A stretch of 64,000 bases of DNA from Teratosphaeria epicoccoides (GCA_021401465.1 JADDMT010000064.1:112594-176593); one strand, 5' to 3'. Counted from the stretch's first letter, positions 1 to 11,234 are shown. Notes: generated by a model not told the origin, from the sequence alone. Numbers and translations: made by a program.

Positions 1-681
1 GACAGTCTTGCCGCCCTTGAGTACACATCTCGTGACCGCACCGCCAGCGCCCTCGCCGAGACTGCCCAGCTCTATTATCCTGCCCTCCTTCTTTGCCGCT
101 TTCCATCCTAGGTCGTCCAAGTCTTCGGCATCCAGTGGACCGCCACCTTTATCCTCTTTCTCCAGTGACAGCTTTTCCAAATGCTTCTCCAGGTCTAACA
201 CCCCACCTTGATTACTCCCTTCCCGCTGCATATCAATTCCGGAATGCGCCGAACTCGAGCTGTAAGCGGCACTGTCAGGGTCGTGCAACACGTCCGCTAA
301 CATCGAATACGAAGAAGCGGTCGAGACTGACCCATTGCCAAAGCTGCCGTTTCTGCTCTCCGCCGACCCATCGCTGCTGCCTCCGCTCGACGCACCAGGC
401 ATCTGCAGCGGTGGCCCTCGTCTCCTGCCTTGTGTCTCTTTCGGCGTGACGCTCGAGCCCATCGGCGTGGCCAGGCTGAGCTTGGGCGGGCCAGGCTTGC
501 CTGGTATCGACAGCGAGAGCGGCGGACCCTGATTCTCCGACATGGGCGGTGCGGCGGCAGAGTTGACAGGATGCTGGTGGGGTGAGGCGGGAATAGCAAG
601 GCCAAGCTTCGGGGTTTTGTTGCCTGACTGTGCCCGCCCACCAGGTATGGGTGGGCGAAGCAGGGGCGCAGGTGACGCCAT
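1..681 (-). CDS. MKK1: MAP kinase kinase Mkk1/Mkk2-like (cell wall integrity), N-terminal part, cut by window edge
   Basis: The minus-strand frame opens with ATG at 679-681 and runs without a stop to base 1, giving 227 residues of a longer protein. The start MASPAPLLRPPIPG, followed by KTPKLGLAIPASPHQ and a Ser/Gly/Pro-rich linker, matches the N-terminus of fungal Mkk1/Mkk2. At the window edge the kinase domain begins: IIELGSLGEGAGGAVTR is the glycine-rich loop, then VLKGGKTV. The family relays the Pkc1-Bck1 signal to the Slt2/Mpk1 MAP kinase for wall integrity. Most of the catalytic domain lies outside the window, so activity cannot be judged. The frame stays open upstream of the ATG through a poly-Gln (CAG) run to a stop at 817-819, but holds no other Met. 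Confidence 0.9.
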   Translation of the reverse strand, partial: MASPAPLLRPPIPGGRAQSGNKTPKLGLAIPASPHQHPVNSAAAPPMSENQGPPLSLSIPGKPGPPKLSLATPMGSSVTPKETQGRRRGPPLQMPGASSGGSSDGSAESRNGSFGNGSVSTASSYSMLADVLHDPDSAAYSSSSAHSGIDMQREGSNQGGVLDLEKHLEKLSLEKEDKGGGPLDAEDLDDLGWKAAKKEGRIIELGSLGEGAGGAVTRCVLKGGKTV

Positions 682-2950
682 GTTTGCGCGGTCGGGTGGT
701 GCAACGGGTAGCTGCTGCTGCTGCTGCTGCACCGGCGCCTGGGGAGGATCTTGGTCGGCCACGCTGGGCGGTTGGTGTGGTCGCAGAGGCTGCCGAAGAG
801 GAAGCACTGTGCCCTCTCAGACAGCCCTTCTGCGCGGTATCCGGCTCGGTGATGTCGTGCCGCACCTCCGTGGCCGCCCAGCTGGCCAGTTGTTCCTCGT
901 CTGTGCTGCTGCTTGGGGCTGGGATGAGCCGGCGATCGTTGTATTTGGGGGTGACACTCGATGCGGCGTATGTCGAGTGTTCCCTGAATCTCTCGAACTC
1001 TACTGCGCAACGGCTTGCTCGCTGCGGCTGCCCACCAAGTTTTGGGTCCAGAACAATGGCTATGTGTCTCGGTCGCACGCGGGTTTCAGCGGCTGGTGAG
1101 ATGTTCAAGAGATCTGCGGGGCTGTCCGCCTCATCTCAACCGCACCTCGACGGGGCGTTGATGTTGGTGTGTAGAAGGCAAGTTGCGGCGTGGCAATAGG
1201 AAATCATGTGTCGTCAGTGATGCACTTCGTTAATTTTCCGACTGCTAATCAGCTCTGCTCGCGTGGAAAAACAAGGAGATTCGAGGCGGCTATCTGCAGC
1301 AGGTGATCAACTATCCCAGCACACGACGCTTCTTCGCCCCGCCCCTGTTTGCAGTGAATCTTCAATTTCTGCTGTACAAAACGAGACGGTTGTGTGCAAT
1401 CAGGTATGTCAGCGCTGTTGAGATTACAGCATTAATGCCCAAGGTGTCCATATTCCCCCCGCTGTATAAGATTGTCAGAAGGACGGCAGATGGATTCCTC
1501 GTACCCGCTGGATGTGCTGCTGCCCAATCAGACAGGACGATGATCTCACCGTTGGCGGCCATCTCTGAACTGTTCTTCGACGAGGGCTGACTCACTCAAC
1601 TCGTTCCAACACTATCGATGACGACTCTCTTCTTGGTTGGCGATGCATTGGCTTCCAAACATACCTGGGTACAGATTGAATTGCCGAGGCGCGACTCCGT
1701 GGTACATCACATAAACTACCGAGAGCACCCTTAATCTGGTCACATAGTCGAAGTGACATATTTGAGGCGCTCCGGGACTCTCCAGCTTCTCACACCAGGT
1801 CTTGGATCATGTCATTCCAGCTCAGCGCTGACAGGATAGCGGCGCTTCGACGTGTCAAACTGTCAATTTCGAGCGCAGCTGGCATATCAGGATCTGGCCA
1901 ACAGCAATGTTCGTTGTAGCTATTGGCTCACGGCGCGCATCGCTGACATCGCAAGCGCTGTGGAGCATGCATAAATTGCAGGAGCTGAAGCAGCTCTCAT
2001 CGTAATCCCAGCATACTCTTGCGGCATCGCTGAGCAGGCGGCCTCGTCGATTTCTGGATGAAAATTTGTCTGATCGTCGCCGGCATGCCCATGAAATTGA
2101 GTGCCTACATGCTCAAAAAGTAAGAAAATCTGATGATCTTCGCGAGGTACAGGCACGCTCCATCCCTCCCGGAGGATCAAGCGGCAAAAGAACCACTCCA
2201 TCCATGCTTCATGCATATGCACATGCACATCGGAGTATTGGCATGTAACGTGGCGTCATGCCTGTCAGCTCATCAGCTGCACAATATTAACGACTATGAC
2301 CAATTTTGCCTTGGCATCACAGTTCACCAGATCCTTGAACCAGCCGAGCCGGTCCAAGGCATGTTCAACGCTTGCCGCTTGCGAGCATTCTCGGAGGGAA
2401 GAGCGATATGATTGCTCATCCACGATGTTGAACTTCTGCGTGACCTGTGTGAGCTTACACGTAGAGTTGTAAACTGCATTGGGTGCTACAAAAGAGGCAT
2501 GCTCCACGGACAACTCATCTATCGTGATGCAAAGTCGCTATAGGCACCGCTTTGAAAAGCACCTACGTCAAAGGCAACCACCTGACTCGGTCAATGCGCA
2601 AAAGCTTATTTCGAAGCACGACGACAGCCTTCCTAAGGTATCTGCACATCACTCCGCTAGTGCATAACTCTTCTCGATTTCTATTTAATATGCTGCTCGG
2701 CCGTCTCACCGCTCCTGTCTTGGGGCCCAAATGAGATTTGTGGCGCTCATATCTCCTTGGTACAAACAAGGCACGTTATATCGTTCATCGCCCGACACAT
2801 CGATGCCACGATTAAGTGTAGTGTTGTACTTCCCGTTCGCCCACGCATGATTAGATCACCTACAGAGCGATGGATAGCACATCAGTCAATGTCTCAAATG
2901 GTGAGCAATCAATCACTTGATCGGTGAGTCAAGCTTCGTTCTTGGTTAAG
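682..2950. other. Intergenic stretch upstream of the MAPKK gene, no supported gene
   Basis: I find no ORF with recognisable family features or clear splice structure. Minus-strand ORFs at 1920-2228 (102 codons) and 2265-2513 (82 codons) look mildly protein-like, but have no identifiable homology and no convincing joining intron. They could be gene relics. The first 150 bases hold the MAPKK 5' leader with a CTG/CAG run. Confidence 0.5.
711..730. repeat. (CTG)n / (CAG)n trinucleotide run
   Basis: Six to seven uninterrupted CTG units lie just upstream of the MAPKK start codon. On the minus strand the run reads CAG in frame with the kinase, but there is no upstream Met before a stop, so it probably sits in the 5' leader. 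Confidence 0.8.
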
Positions 2951-3674
2951 TCATTGATTGAGCCGTCGGTGATACAACAAGCAGTCATTTGGTTGACTGG
3001 GTCTGGTGGAAGCACTGAGTAGGGTTCGACCCTTCGCTTTGCCCACCCATATTGATCCCCAGAACATCTTCCAACGCTGAGACCGGGATCCTCGCGCCTC
3101 CACAACACACCTGAAGGCGTCTCTGCCTGGTTGTTGCAGGAGGATTGTCAGCGTCCCGAAGTCCGTGTGAGCGCCAGCTCCAGACTGCTTCGGGTCTTTG
3201 GATGTGCGCGGCGGGTAGTGCAGGAGCGTGAGATTGGCCACGAATTCTTTGGTAAAGTCCTTCAGCACAGCGACGTCGTGCCCAAGGCCTGTAGCCAAGA
3301 TACTGAGAAATTTCTTGCCTAGAAAGACAGCCTCACGATGATATGTCTTGACAGGCGCTGAAATACATTACTCAGCAGGTGCGGTCCTGACCTCTCTGAC
3401 ACCAGTCAATACATCATTGTCAAGCACTTTGCCCCCAATCCTTTCGGGACCACAACGAGCTGGATTACTCTTCAACGACAATGCATCTTTGCAGTCTTGC
3501 GGAAGATAGCAGGAAGATTTTGAGGCTTGGATAATTGCTCGTTCAGACTCAAGTGGAATGTCGTGACATTTGATCTGCAAGAAGGCGGAGGTAGAACACG
3601 CATGTGCCGACATGTGCTCGCTTGGCTTGAGTCCCACTGTGTTTGAGATGAGGATTCAGATCGACTACGGGCAT
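2951..3674 (-). pseudogene. Decayed isopenicillin-N-synthase-like 2OG-Fe(II) oxygenase
   Basis: Pieces of one oxygenase appear in order on the minus strand but in different frames. A DIOX_N-like start (MPVVDLNPHL, ATG at 3674) is followed by FLQIKCHDIPLESERAIIQA and ALSLKSNPARCGPERIGGKV, typical of the family before its GFYIG-like segment. That frame ends at a stop near 3368. After a gap of roughly 35 expected residues, a second frame gives LGKKFLSILATGLGHD, LTLLHYPPRTSKDPKQ and GAGAHTDFGTLTILLQ, which holds the HxD iron ligands. Downstream the expected second His and Arg region is scrambled. Intact relatives are about 330-350 residues in one frame. Frame changes, a stop and missing segments argue for a pseudogene rather than unusual splicing, though one or two introns are not excluded. 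Confidence 0.7.
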
Positions 3675-3895
3675 GCTCTGTCCGACCACCATTGTTTTTT
3701 GTGCACCATTTTGCATTTTGCTCAAGTCTTGGAGTCGCTATGTTGATCTAGGCCTTGCACGGCCAGCTTGTCACTTCGAGAGCTACAGCAGCTTGCGCAA
3801 GAGCTTCGGCGTACTTGCGGCGGGACTCGCTTTCAGCACAAGGGGAGTCCGAGTAGCTGCTATGTGGGAATCTCTATGCACACTTTGACGCGAGG

Positions 3896-4650
3896 TCAGC
3901 CTTTCGGCTTTCCGAACAGTTTTGAGCCAATGCTCGAGACTTTCTTGACATCGCGGAAGGTGAGGCTGATGCGGGTAGATCTCATATTGCGCCCGCCGTC
4001 GAAATGCTGCTTGTCGCCTAGCTGGCTCCAGTTGGCTATCGTACCTGGGCCGAGATTCTCATCTATTGTGACGTCTGTAATGCCGTGCAAGGTGTCTGTA
4101 TAAGCCTCACCGGTGGTCACCAACAGCGATCGTGGCTCCAGCAGTATGCGCCATAATGACTTTGCCTGAGACCCATTTGAAGCCTCTAGCGAATCTTCAT
4201 CGTGTTTCGCGGTGACTTCAAGCACCAGTGAGCTGCCGAGACTCACTGTCGCGACAACAGGGTGATACGCAGCTCCGTCCTCATGGGGCATGATGCCTTG
4301 ACCAGCCAGATATTCATTGATCAGGCAGTGGTTTACGCCGTGAGGTGCGTCCTGGAAAATACCCAGATCGGTGAATCGGTTAACGACGGGATCGATCAGC
4401 CACTTTGGTAGAGGAGCAGCCATTAGTGTATTCGTGGCACTCAGTCGAGCAGGCACAGCTTGAAGACGGCGCTTTGAGAGCGAAATCCATCTGCCGTCAG
4501 GAATCTGACCATCTTTAGCAGCCAAATTTGTCCATGATTGATGCAACCCACACTCCCGAGAATTGACTGCTCTTCATCTCTGCTGATGAAGTCAGGGATA
4601 TAATATATTGCTTCTGGTGCTTCGCGTATGCGATGCTGCTCGAGCGTCAT
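3896..4650 (-). CDS. ALKBH6: ALKBH6-like 2OG-Fe(II) dioxygenase (AlkB family)
   Basis: Two exons: 4650-4552 and 4504-3896, with a 47-nt intron (4551-4505) opening GTGGGT and ending CAG. The join gives EEQSILGS then IPDGRWISLSKRRLQA, which matches the family and keeps frame; 235 residues. Exon 1 has YYIPDFISRDEEQ, the usual AlkB entry. HCLINEYLAGQGIMPHEDG carries the HxD iron pair, with the distal His in the TLHGI segment. NMRSTRISLTFRDV supplies the Arg-x-x-x-x-x-Arg that binds 2-oxoglutarate. ALKBH6 proteins are thought to act on nucleic acid; the substrate is not settled. The gene is divergent from the parvulin gene across about 230 bp, so the two may share a promoter. A different short intron 3' site would change only a few residues. 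Confidence 0.85.
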
Positions 4651-4881
4651 GTTGTTTCACCACGATGCCAATTGCACCGTTCCCTGCGCACGCTGCCGGG
4701 TCGATTATGCCATATGCATCTTGGTTATTGATAGATTGTTGTCAGAAGGGTGGAGGCTCAGATCAAGAGCCGAACCAGCGTGGGCCCGTGCGTTTCACTG
4801 TTTGGTGAATAGCCACCTCAGCGCAAACACCACACCTTTGGCATCAACTCGCCACTTTTACGGTCCGACCAGAGTACTGAG

Positions 4882-5300
4882 ATGGCACCCAAAGGCCAAG
4901 GGAGCGACAAAGACAAGGGCAAGGAGCTGGGAGGCGCCAAAGGTGGCAAAGCTGCGAAATGCGCGAAATGCGTGAACGTTAGACATATCCTGTGCGAGAA
5001 GCATAGCAAAAAGGAACAAGCTCTCGTCAAACTGATATCGGGTGCCAAATTCGATGACGTAGCACGCGAATTTTCTGAAGACAAGGCCCGACAGGGTAGG
5101 TCAGCTCAGCGCCCAACTCGACGCTTCGCTGCTAACATCTTCGAGGTGGTGCTCTGGGCTGGAAGACGAAGGAGAGCGTACTACCTGAATTTGCAGAAGT
5201 CGCATTCGAGCTGGAGGCATCGACTACGGGTACCCCGAAGTGGGCCGAGTGTAAGACGAGCGAAGGCTACCACATTGTCATGGTCGAAGGCCGGAAGTGA
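4882..5300 (+). CDS. Parvulin-type peptidyl-prolyl isomerase (Par14/PIN4-like)
   Basis: Exons 4882-5095 and 5146-5300, intron 50 nt (5096-5145, GTAGGT, internal GCTAAC, acceptor GAG). The spliced product is 122 residues, the usual size for this family. The N-terminus is Lys/Gly-rich (MAPKGQGSDKDKGKELGG), as in Par14, where it binds nucleic acid. VNVRHILCEKHSKKEQAL starts the PpiC fold, followed by FDDVAREFSEDKARQGG and, in exon 2, ALGWKTKESVLPEFAEVAFEL and EGYHIVMVEGRK. The active-site His residues of RHIL and YHIV are present. The basic phospho-Ser/Thr-binding loop of Pin1 is absent, so this is the Par14 type, linked to pre-rRNA processing and chromatin in other species. Confidence 0.92.
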
Positions 5301-7402
5301 GCCACTCTCGCAGCCTGGTGCTATTCCAACGTCTCTTGGCAGACTCGATGCTTTGATAGCGGACCACTGCGGCTAATTCAAGCTCCGTGATTGCCGAGCC
5401 CGTAGCATGTATATAGTCTGCTCCCGACGATGTAATCCTGGTCGGGATACGGCAAAGTTCAGCTGCAAGCAACTGTGTCCGGATTGACTACTGGTTGGCT
5501 CTTCTACCAATTTCCATCTTTACCATGCCTCTGAGTGATGCGTCCTAAATGAGGTCATCACAGAGTCCAGCAAGCTCAACCGCATACAACTGGCCTCAGA
5601 AAATCGCCAAATCGAACGACTTTCTGACGACAGACCTCAAGACGTGCAGCTACCTTTACTCTCTGGCAACAACAACCCAGCGGATTTGGAGAGACAGCGG
5701 TGTTCCGGCAGTTCTGATTTCTAATCTATTTATCAGGACAATTAAATCAGTTGATATTCGGGATTGCTGAGTGGAAAGCAGCATTGACAACCTCCCCCCG
5801 GTCTGGTGCAACCTGCCATCGCTTACAGACTTGCTTTCACAGCAGCCGCTCCGCCCAAGGAACTCCTCGCCACAATCAGGAGGGAAATGAGCTCCCGCGT
5901 CGCTCAGAGCCTGAATCGCTTGTACGCACTTGGCTGCTCCAGTGGACCAGGGCTGGCCGATCTCGATAGTGTAAATGACCTCGTGACTCCCAAAGTCTGA
6001 CGCTATGCATGACTGAGTGCCTATTGCTTGAGGCTTTCTGCTGCGTGAAGCTGCAGTTGCGACGGCGGCCAACGCCTTTAGGGCAGTCAAAAAAAATCTT
6101 CGTGCTGGAAGCAAATACGTGGAAGGGCATGCCGGATCGAACGGAAGTCGCAACAAGAATGGCTTTCTAGGATACTTACGGCAAGGAGCTGCCTTGCGTC
6201 AAGTAGCTTGAGGGCATCATAGGCCGCGTTTCCTCTGTCTTTGTGACCACGGGCGCGCAGAATATTCGGCAAAGGGTCAGTCCTACAATAGCTTATGGCA
6301 CGTGTCATGGAAAAATGGACTTGACAAAGGACCAGTCGAAGGACCCCGCCAATAGCCGAGAGATTCGGCTAGGCCCAAACAACGATGTCGACAGAAATGT
6401 TTTGCTCGCTCCGGCCATGGTCTTCAGGCGCTCCAGCTGGCGAGACGATGAGCGTGTAGCTGACTGTGTTCTTTGAGCGGAGTCCAACGCAGAGCATCTG
6501 ATTGAAACGCGTCATTTGCAGTGATGTCGTCAGTTAATGAGCTGGTCGACGTTGATTGCTTGACATGGTTGTCCGCTGCTTGAGAGATTCTAAACACATT
6601 TGACGGCTTGTTGATGCGACCATCGTCTCATGATGCCAGTCAATGCCTATGCTCATTCCTTGATTGCAGCGTATGTTGACTTGACCTATCGACCGGTCGA
6701 ATGGTTGGTCTCTGATCATGGCCATAGATCATCAGTGGCCAAGCACATTGATCTGGTCTCGACTGACGTGGGCACATGGCAGTATACTCTCTTTCGTCTA
6801 GCTGTCCGTGCAGGCTGGAATGGCCGCAATGGCGCCCGGACACGCAGTCAGCAAAATAATGCCAAGACGCGTGATACGCCTGAAGGCATACTGTGGCGTC
6901 CACCGGGCAGCACCTGTTTGAGAAAACACGGTGGCAAGCGCCATTGGAGATCGCACATATGACCAGCCGCATAGTGTTCAGAAGCATTTACATCGACATA
7001 TATGTGCAATACGAAAACTGGACTGTGCCAGCGCCAAGCTTGCTGTAGCAAGCCCTCGCGCCTGATATGGTAGTGTCATTGACAGAGATTGGCTTGCACT
7101 CGTCAAAAGTAACAAGCACATGGAGTCTTGAGAGTGAATGCCAACATGAAGTGCAAGTCGATCCATTGATGCAGTACCATTTGACACAATGATGGTGGCG
7201 AGAAATGCCTGTTGTGACTTGAGCTCTATCCTCTTGAGGTAACTTTTCACATGCAAAATGCTTTGCACGCTAGTCTACATAGCGGCTAGCGCGGGGTCTT
7301 CCAAAATCTCGAAAATGTCTCCAATTTCTGGAGCACCAAACACCACGATTGACTCACGGGGCTTAAGAAAATCTCCATGGCGCCTTCTAACACGATTTCG
7401 TC
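5301..7402. other. Intergenic stretch, no supported gene
   Basis: Many short ORFs but none with a recognised motif. The longest, 5656-6156 on the minus strand (166 codons), has an internal hydrophobic stretch and several Cys, but no clear signal peptide at its start and no splice support. The 5' end of the RPC53 transcript must lie at the right-hand end. Confidence 0.5.
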
Positions 7403-9286
7403 ATGCCACCGAAGAACCCGATTCGGCGCGCGCAGCCGCCCAGACCTAGCGGCCAGGGCCGTCAGGCTCTAGCAGGCGCCACTGGGAGTCAAAATGAGCC
7501 ATCAGTCAAACCGGACCCAGAAGCAGCACAGCGGGCGACAGGATCTAGCCAAGCAGACGTTGGAGGTGAAAGCCAACCTCCAGTGTCGGTCGCATCAACA
7601 CTAGCAGCACAATCACCGGCTCCCTCAAATGGGACACCTGCATCACAACGGCCATCTGCACTTTCCCGCACTTCTTCAATGAGAGGTGGTCGTGGCGCGC
7701 CCAGAGTTGCGGCACCAAAGTTCGCTGGTCGTCGCTCACAAGCTCAGCGTGCTGAAGCCGAGAAGCAGGAGGCCGAGCGCCAGCGCCTAGAAGCGGAGAA
7801 AAAGGTCACAGAGGATGCGCGACGAGCACGTCTGCAAGGCCGGGGTCGAGGCAGAGGCGATGGCGCACACCATCGGGGCCGGGGTCGCGGTGGCTACATA
7901 GGCCAGCCCGAAATGCTCCCGCCCGGTGCGAGCGGTCCGTTCTCTGCGGGTCAAGTGAGCTCAGAGCAAGGTGCTTCGAGGAGGTCCGGCGGTGGAGGGC
8001 GGAGTGGTGGGGGCAGAACTGGGGGCAGAGATGGAGGAAGGGTCGATGAAGAGGGTACGTTCTTCGGCGGCCCCATTGCAGGCTTCAGCGGTGCGAGCAG
8101 AAGTGGTGGCGGAGGTGGAGGCGGGGCCGGAGCGGGCGCTCACGTGAAGCGAGAGCAAGGCGGTGGCGACTTCACCATTGTCTCGCAAACCATCAAGACA
8201 GAAGATGGCGGCTATGTATCCAGTGGCGAGGAAGATGAGGCTGAAAAGCGTCTCAATGTGGATGAGCTGGGAGTAATAGATCTCACAGCGGACGACGGAC
8301 CTCCAGAACAAGGGAGCATGGTCCCTCCAGTACGCATCAAACGCGAGGCACACAGAGAGCGCATCGTTGGAGTCAATACTGACGCTGCTACCGCTCAAGA
8401 AGGTGGGGGAAGCAAAGACGTTGGTCAGCCTGTGTCCGAGAGGAGAAAAGGAAAGCAAAGAGCGAAGGACGTAGAGATCACGGGCCACAGCGACAGCTTT
8501 CAGGCCGCTTATTCAAGCGACGAGCAGGAGCCTGACATCAAAGCCGAGCCCATGGAAGATGAAAGCGGTGTTGGCGACGCTGAGCCCGTGGCCGAAAATG
8601 AAGCAGCACCACAACCTCCTTCGCCCGAATCAAAGCGCAAGAAAGACAGAACCAAATCTCGGACGTTCTCAGCCAACCTACTCGAGCGGCCTGTCTACCA
8701 GACTCAAGACGAGCTTGAGGAATGGAAACGCCATCAGGCCGATCTTCAACTCCTGCATTCTGAGCTAGGCAGTCTAGTCTTGCCTCCTTCCACAGAGAGG
8801 GACGGAGAAGCGAACAATGACGCGGCAGAGCAGCAAACTGTCGACAAGAAAGCTGACAAGGTGTACCTCTTTCAATTCCCACCCGTTCTACCGGATCTTC
8901 TGCCCATTCAGGTCAAGCCAGATCCAGACGCGCCATCAGCAACAGACGCAGATTTGATGCAAGTCGATGGTCAACCCAACACCGCAGCAGATGCTGTCGA
9001 AATTGAAGATGGCCTTGCCCAGGCCAAACTTCCTTCAGGCGCTGTTGGCAAGATGCGGGTGCACAAGTCTGGCAAGGTTACCTTGGACTGGGGGGGCACG
9101 AGTCTATTGGTCGGCATGGGAAGTGAGGCAGGTTTCCTGCAGGACGTGCTGGTCGCCGCTTTGCCAGATCGCAAGGGAGCAGCCGCTAGTGACGAAGACC
9201 ATCTGCCGGGTGTCGCGATGAGTATGGGTCAAGTCAAGGGCAAATTCGTGGTCACTCCTGATTGGGAGAAGATTTTGGGTTATTAG
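7403..9286 (+). CDS. RPC53: RNA polymerase III subunit Rpc53 (RPC4 family)
   Basis: Single-exon ORF of 627 residues from ATG 7403. The C-terminal RPC4 domain is clear: KVYLFQFPPVLPDLLPI, then GAVGKMRVHKSGKVTLDWGG, LLVGMGSEAGFLQDV and a final QVKGKFVVTPDWEKILGY. Rpc53 pairs with Rpc37 and works in Pol III initiation, termination and reinitiation at tRNA and 5S genes. The N-terminal 450 residues are low-complexity, with RGRGRGDG/RGRGRGG boxes and Gly-rich tracts. Several PsiKxE sites (VKRE near 247, IKTE near 264, IKRE near 311, IKAE near 378) flank a VIDLT segment near residue 290 that looks like a SUMO-interaction motif. The gene is convergent with the AMP-ligase gene, with 150 bp between stops. 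Confidence 0.93.
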   Translation: MPPKNPIRRAQPPRPSGQGRQALAGATGSQNEPSVKPDPEAAQRATGSSQADVGGESQPPVSVASTLAAQSPAPSNGTPASQRPSALSRTSSMRGGRGAPRVAAPKFAGRRSQAQRAEAEKQEAERQRLEAEKKVTEDARRARLQGRGRGRGDGAHHRGRGRGGYIGQPEMLPPGASGPFSAGQVSSEQGASRRSGGGGRSGGGRTGGRDGGRVDEEGTFFGGPIAGFSGASRSGGGGGGGAGAGAHVKREQGGGDFTIVSQTIKTEDGGYVSSGEEDEAEKRLNVDELGVIDLTADDGPPEQGSMVPPVRIKREAHRERIVGVNTDAATAQEGGGSKDVGQPVSERRKGKQRAKDVEITGHSDSFQAAYSSDEQEPDIKAEPMEDESGVGDAEPVAENEAAPQPPSPESKRKKDRTKSRTFSANLLERPVYQTQDELEEWKRHQADLQLLHSELGSLVLPPSTERDGEANNDAAEQQTVDKKADKVYLFQFPPVLPDLLPIQVKPDPDAPSATDADLMQVDGQPNTAADAVEIEDGLAQAKLPSGAVGKMRVHKSGKVTLDWGGTSLLVGMGSEAGFLQDVLVAALPDRKGAAASDEDHLPGVAMSMGQVKGKFVVTPDWEKILGY

Positions 9287-9438
9287 CGTTTCAGCGGCGA
9301 GTGGTGGTTCTAGCGAGGCGCAGACGACGGTCAGAACACTGCGGCATCGAAATTGAACTTTCCGTGAGGGTTGGCTGTTTTACTTATCGACTTACAGAAG
9401 CTGAATCAGGACAGTGATTGAGCTCCTTTGAACGAGAA

Positions 9439-11234
9439 TTACTTCTCCTGCCAGGGCAGATACTGCTCAACTATGCTCTGCAACTCAAGCTTCATGATCT
9501 TCGCCGTCGAGTTAACAGGGAAGCTTTCTAACCCCAACTGCTTCAGCGTAACTACTCCAGCCAGTGCGTAAGCATTACCGAACAGATTTCGAACCTGCTG
9601 CTTGATCTCATTCTCGGTCCTACCACCAAGACTATCTAGAACGGCGAGTGGCTCATGCCCGTACTTCGCTGACGAAACCGCAATCACACTTGACTGTGCA
9701 CCAACAAAATCGTTGATGCAGTTCTCTAGTGCGGCAGGCACGACGTTGATACCTGCACGCTTGACTACGTCCTTGATCCTGCCCAAAATATACAGCAGGC
9801 CGCCCGGTGTCAACAGGCCAAGGTCACCAGTCTTGAACCATCGACCACGAGTATCATTGTAAAAGCTCTCCGGATAGGCATTGTCGAGGTAATGATCGAT
9901 AATGCGGTCGGAGCAGATGTGTATCTCGCCTGGCTCGCCTCCATTGGTAATGCGGTCATGCTCGTGGTCCCAAAGGCGGATCTTGACGCCAGGAGGCACT
10001 ACGCCGACAGGACAGATGTCGCCATGTTGCCTGTATACGAATCAGCCGACTCCACTCCATGCAGGAAGACACAAGCTCACGGTAAGTCATCCACAGGCAC
10101 GCCAACAAACGGCCATGTGTACAAAGGTGTCCCTTCAGTCATCCCAGCCCCGTTCATGACCATGGCGCTCGGAAAGAGCTTCTTTGCCGTCCTCATCATG
10201 TCGCGGGTGACCATGTCGCCGCCAAGAATAATTGTACTGAGCGACCCTAAGCGGCGGGATGAGATCGTTGGATGGTCGCGCAAGGCGTATAGCATGGCTG
10301 GCACTAGAAACATTACCGAAGCTCGATGCGCGTTGACTGCGTCGAGTGTCGCCTAAGGATCGAAAGACTCGCTTGGCATGATACAGGCACCGCCTTGGAT
10401 CCACTGTGCCAGCGTGATGCTGGCCGCGATGGCTCGGAAGACTGCTGTGTTGACGATGCCACGCGTGATCGGCGCATCTAGCCCTGCGCGTGCGGTGAGG
10501 GTGCTGACGGTGAGCTTCACGGTCTTCGGGCAACCTTTCGGGTTACCTGAGGAGGTGCCGCTTGTATAGACAACTTGGAAGACACGGCGCGGATCGTCTT
10601 GCTTCGCTTCGGCGACGATTTCTTCGTCGTCCGAAGGAATCCGAAAACCTTCCCTACCTATCTCAAGGAACGAGCGCCAGCCATCCGCTGTTTCGTTATT
10701 GAGCTGCATGCACAGAGGTCGTTTCATAGATCCGATAGCTTGCAATGCACGATCAACAGCCACCGCACCCTGTCGATCGACCACGATGATTACATCAGGC
10801 TTCAGCTTCATGTAACTCTCCAACTCCAGCATCCGCGCCGCCTGTACAGCATCAGGCTCTACACACACGGACGTCAATTTCATCAAAACCGAAACCCACT
10901 GCAAAAGAAACCATTCCGCACGATTGGGAATGAGGGTCACTATGGTTGATCCAGGTGTAACGCCACGAGCCTTCATCCCCGTTGCCAGACGACAAGCCGC
11001 ACGATGGAGCTCGGTGAAAGTCCAGCTGAGGCATTGTGGTGCCTCACGGCCGTTCTGCTGATGATGTGCATCAACCTGGACCAATCCCGCAAGATGGTGA
11101 GACGGCTGATGCATGACAATGACTGCTGGCTCATTTGCACTCTTCTTCAGGCCGTTCTCCAGGAGGTCGAAGACCGGGACGTCGGTGTACTCCACTGGCC
11201 CGCCGTCGGCCTCTGCCAAGTTGCCGTCGGCCAT
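9439..11234 (-). pseudogene. AMP-forming acyl-CoA synthetase / 4-coumarate-CoA-ligase-like, one in-frame TAG
   Basis: Exons 11234-10081 and 10030-9439, intron 50 nt (10080-10031, GTGAGC...ACAG); 581 codons before the stop. ANL-superfamily motifs run in order: VYTSGTSSGNPKG (ATP-binding P-loop, with one extra Ser), MNGAGMTEG, GRWFKTGDLGLL, GRIKDVVKRAGINV and a C-terminal STAKIMKLEL with the catalytic Lys. Between SESFDP and ATLDAVNAHRAS the frame holds a single TAG (10355-10353), where relatives usually have Glu; the frame continues unchanged on both sides. One base change (GAG to TAG) would explain it. No GT-AG intron of suitable phase removes the stop. It is either a recent null allele, a readthrough site or a sequence error. 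The substrate cannot be told. Confidence 0.75.

Noticed and set aside
682..816. Poly-Gln extension of the MAPKK N-terminus
   Set aside because: The frame is open and in phase but has no Met before a stop, and relatives start at the MASPAPLLRPP position.
1920..2513. Two minus-strand ORFs as a spliced gene
   Set aside because: No GT-AG pair joins them in phase and neither matches a family I know.
3020..3035. B-box-like GGTTCGACCC
   Set aside because: It is part of a small palindrome inside the oxygenase pseudogene. No A box or tRNA fold is present.
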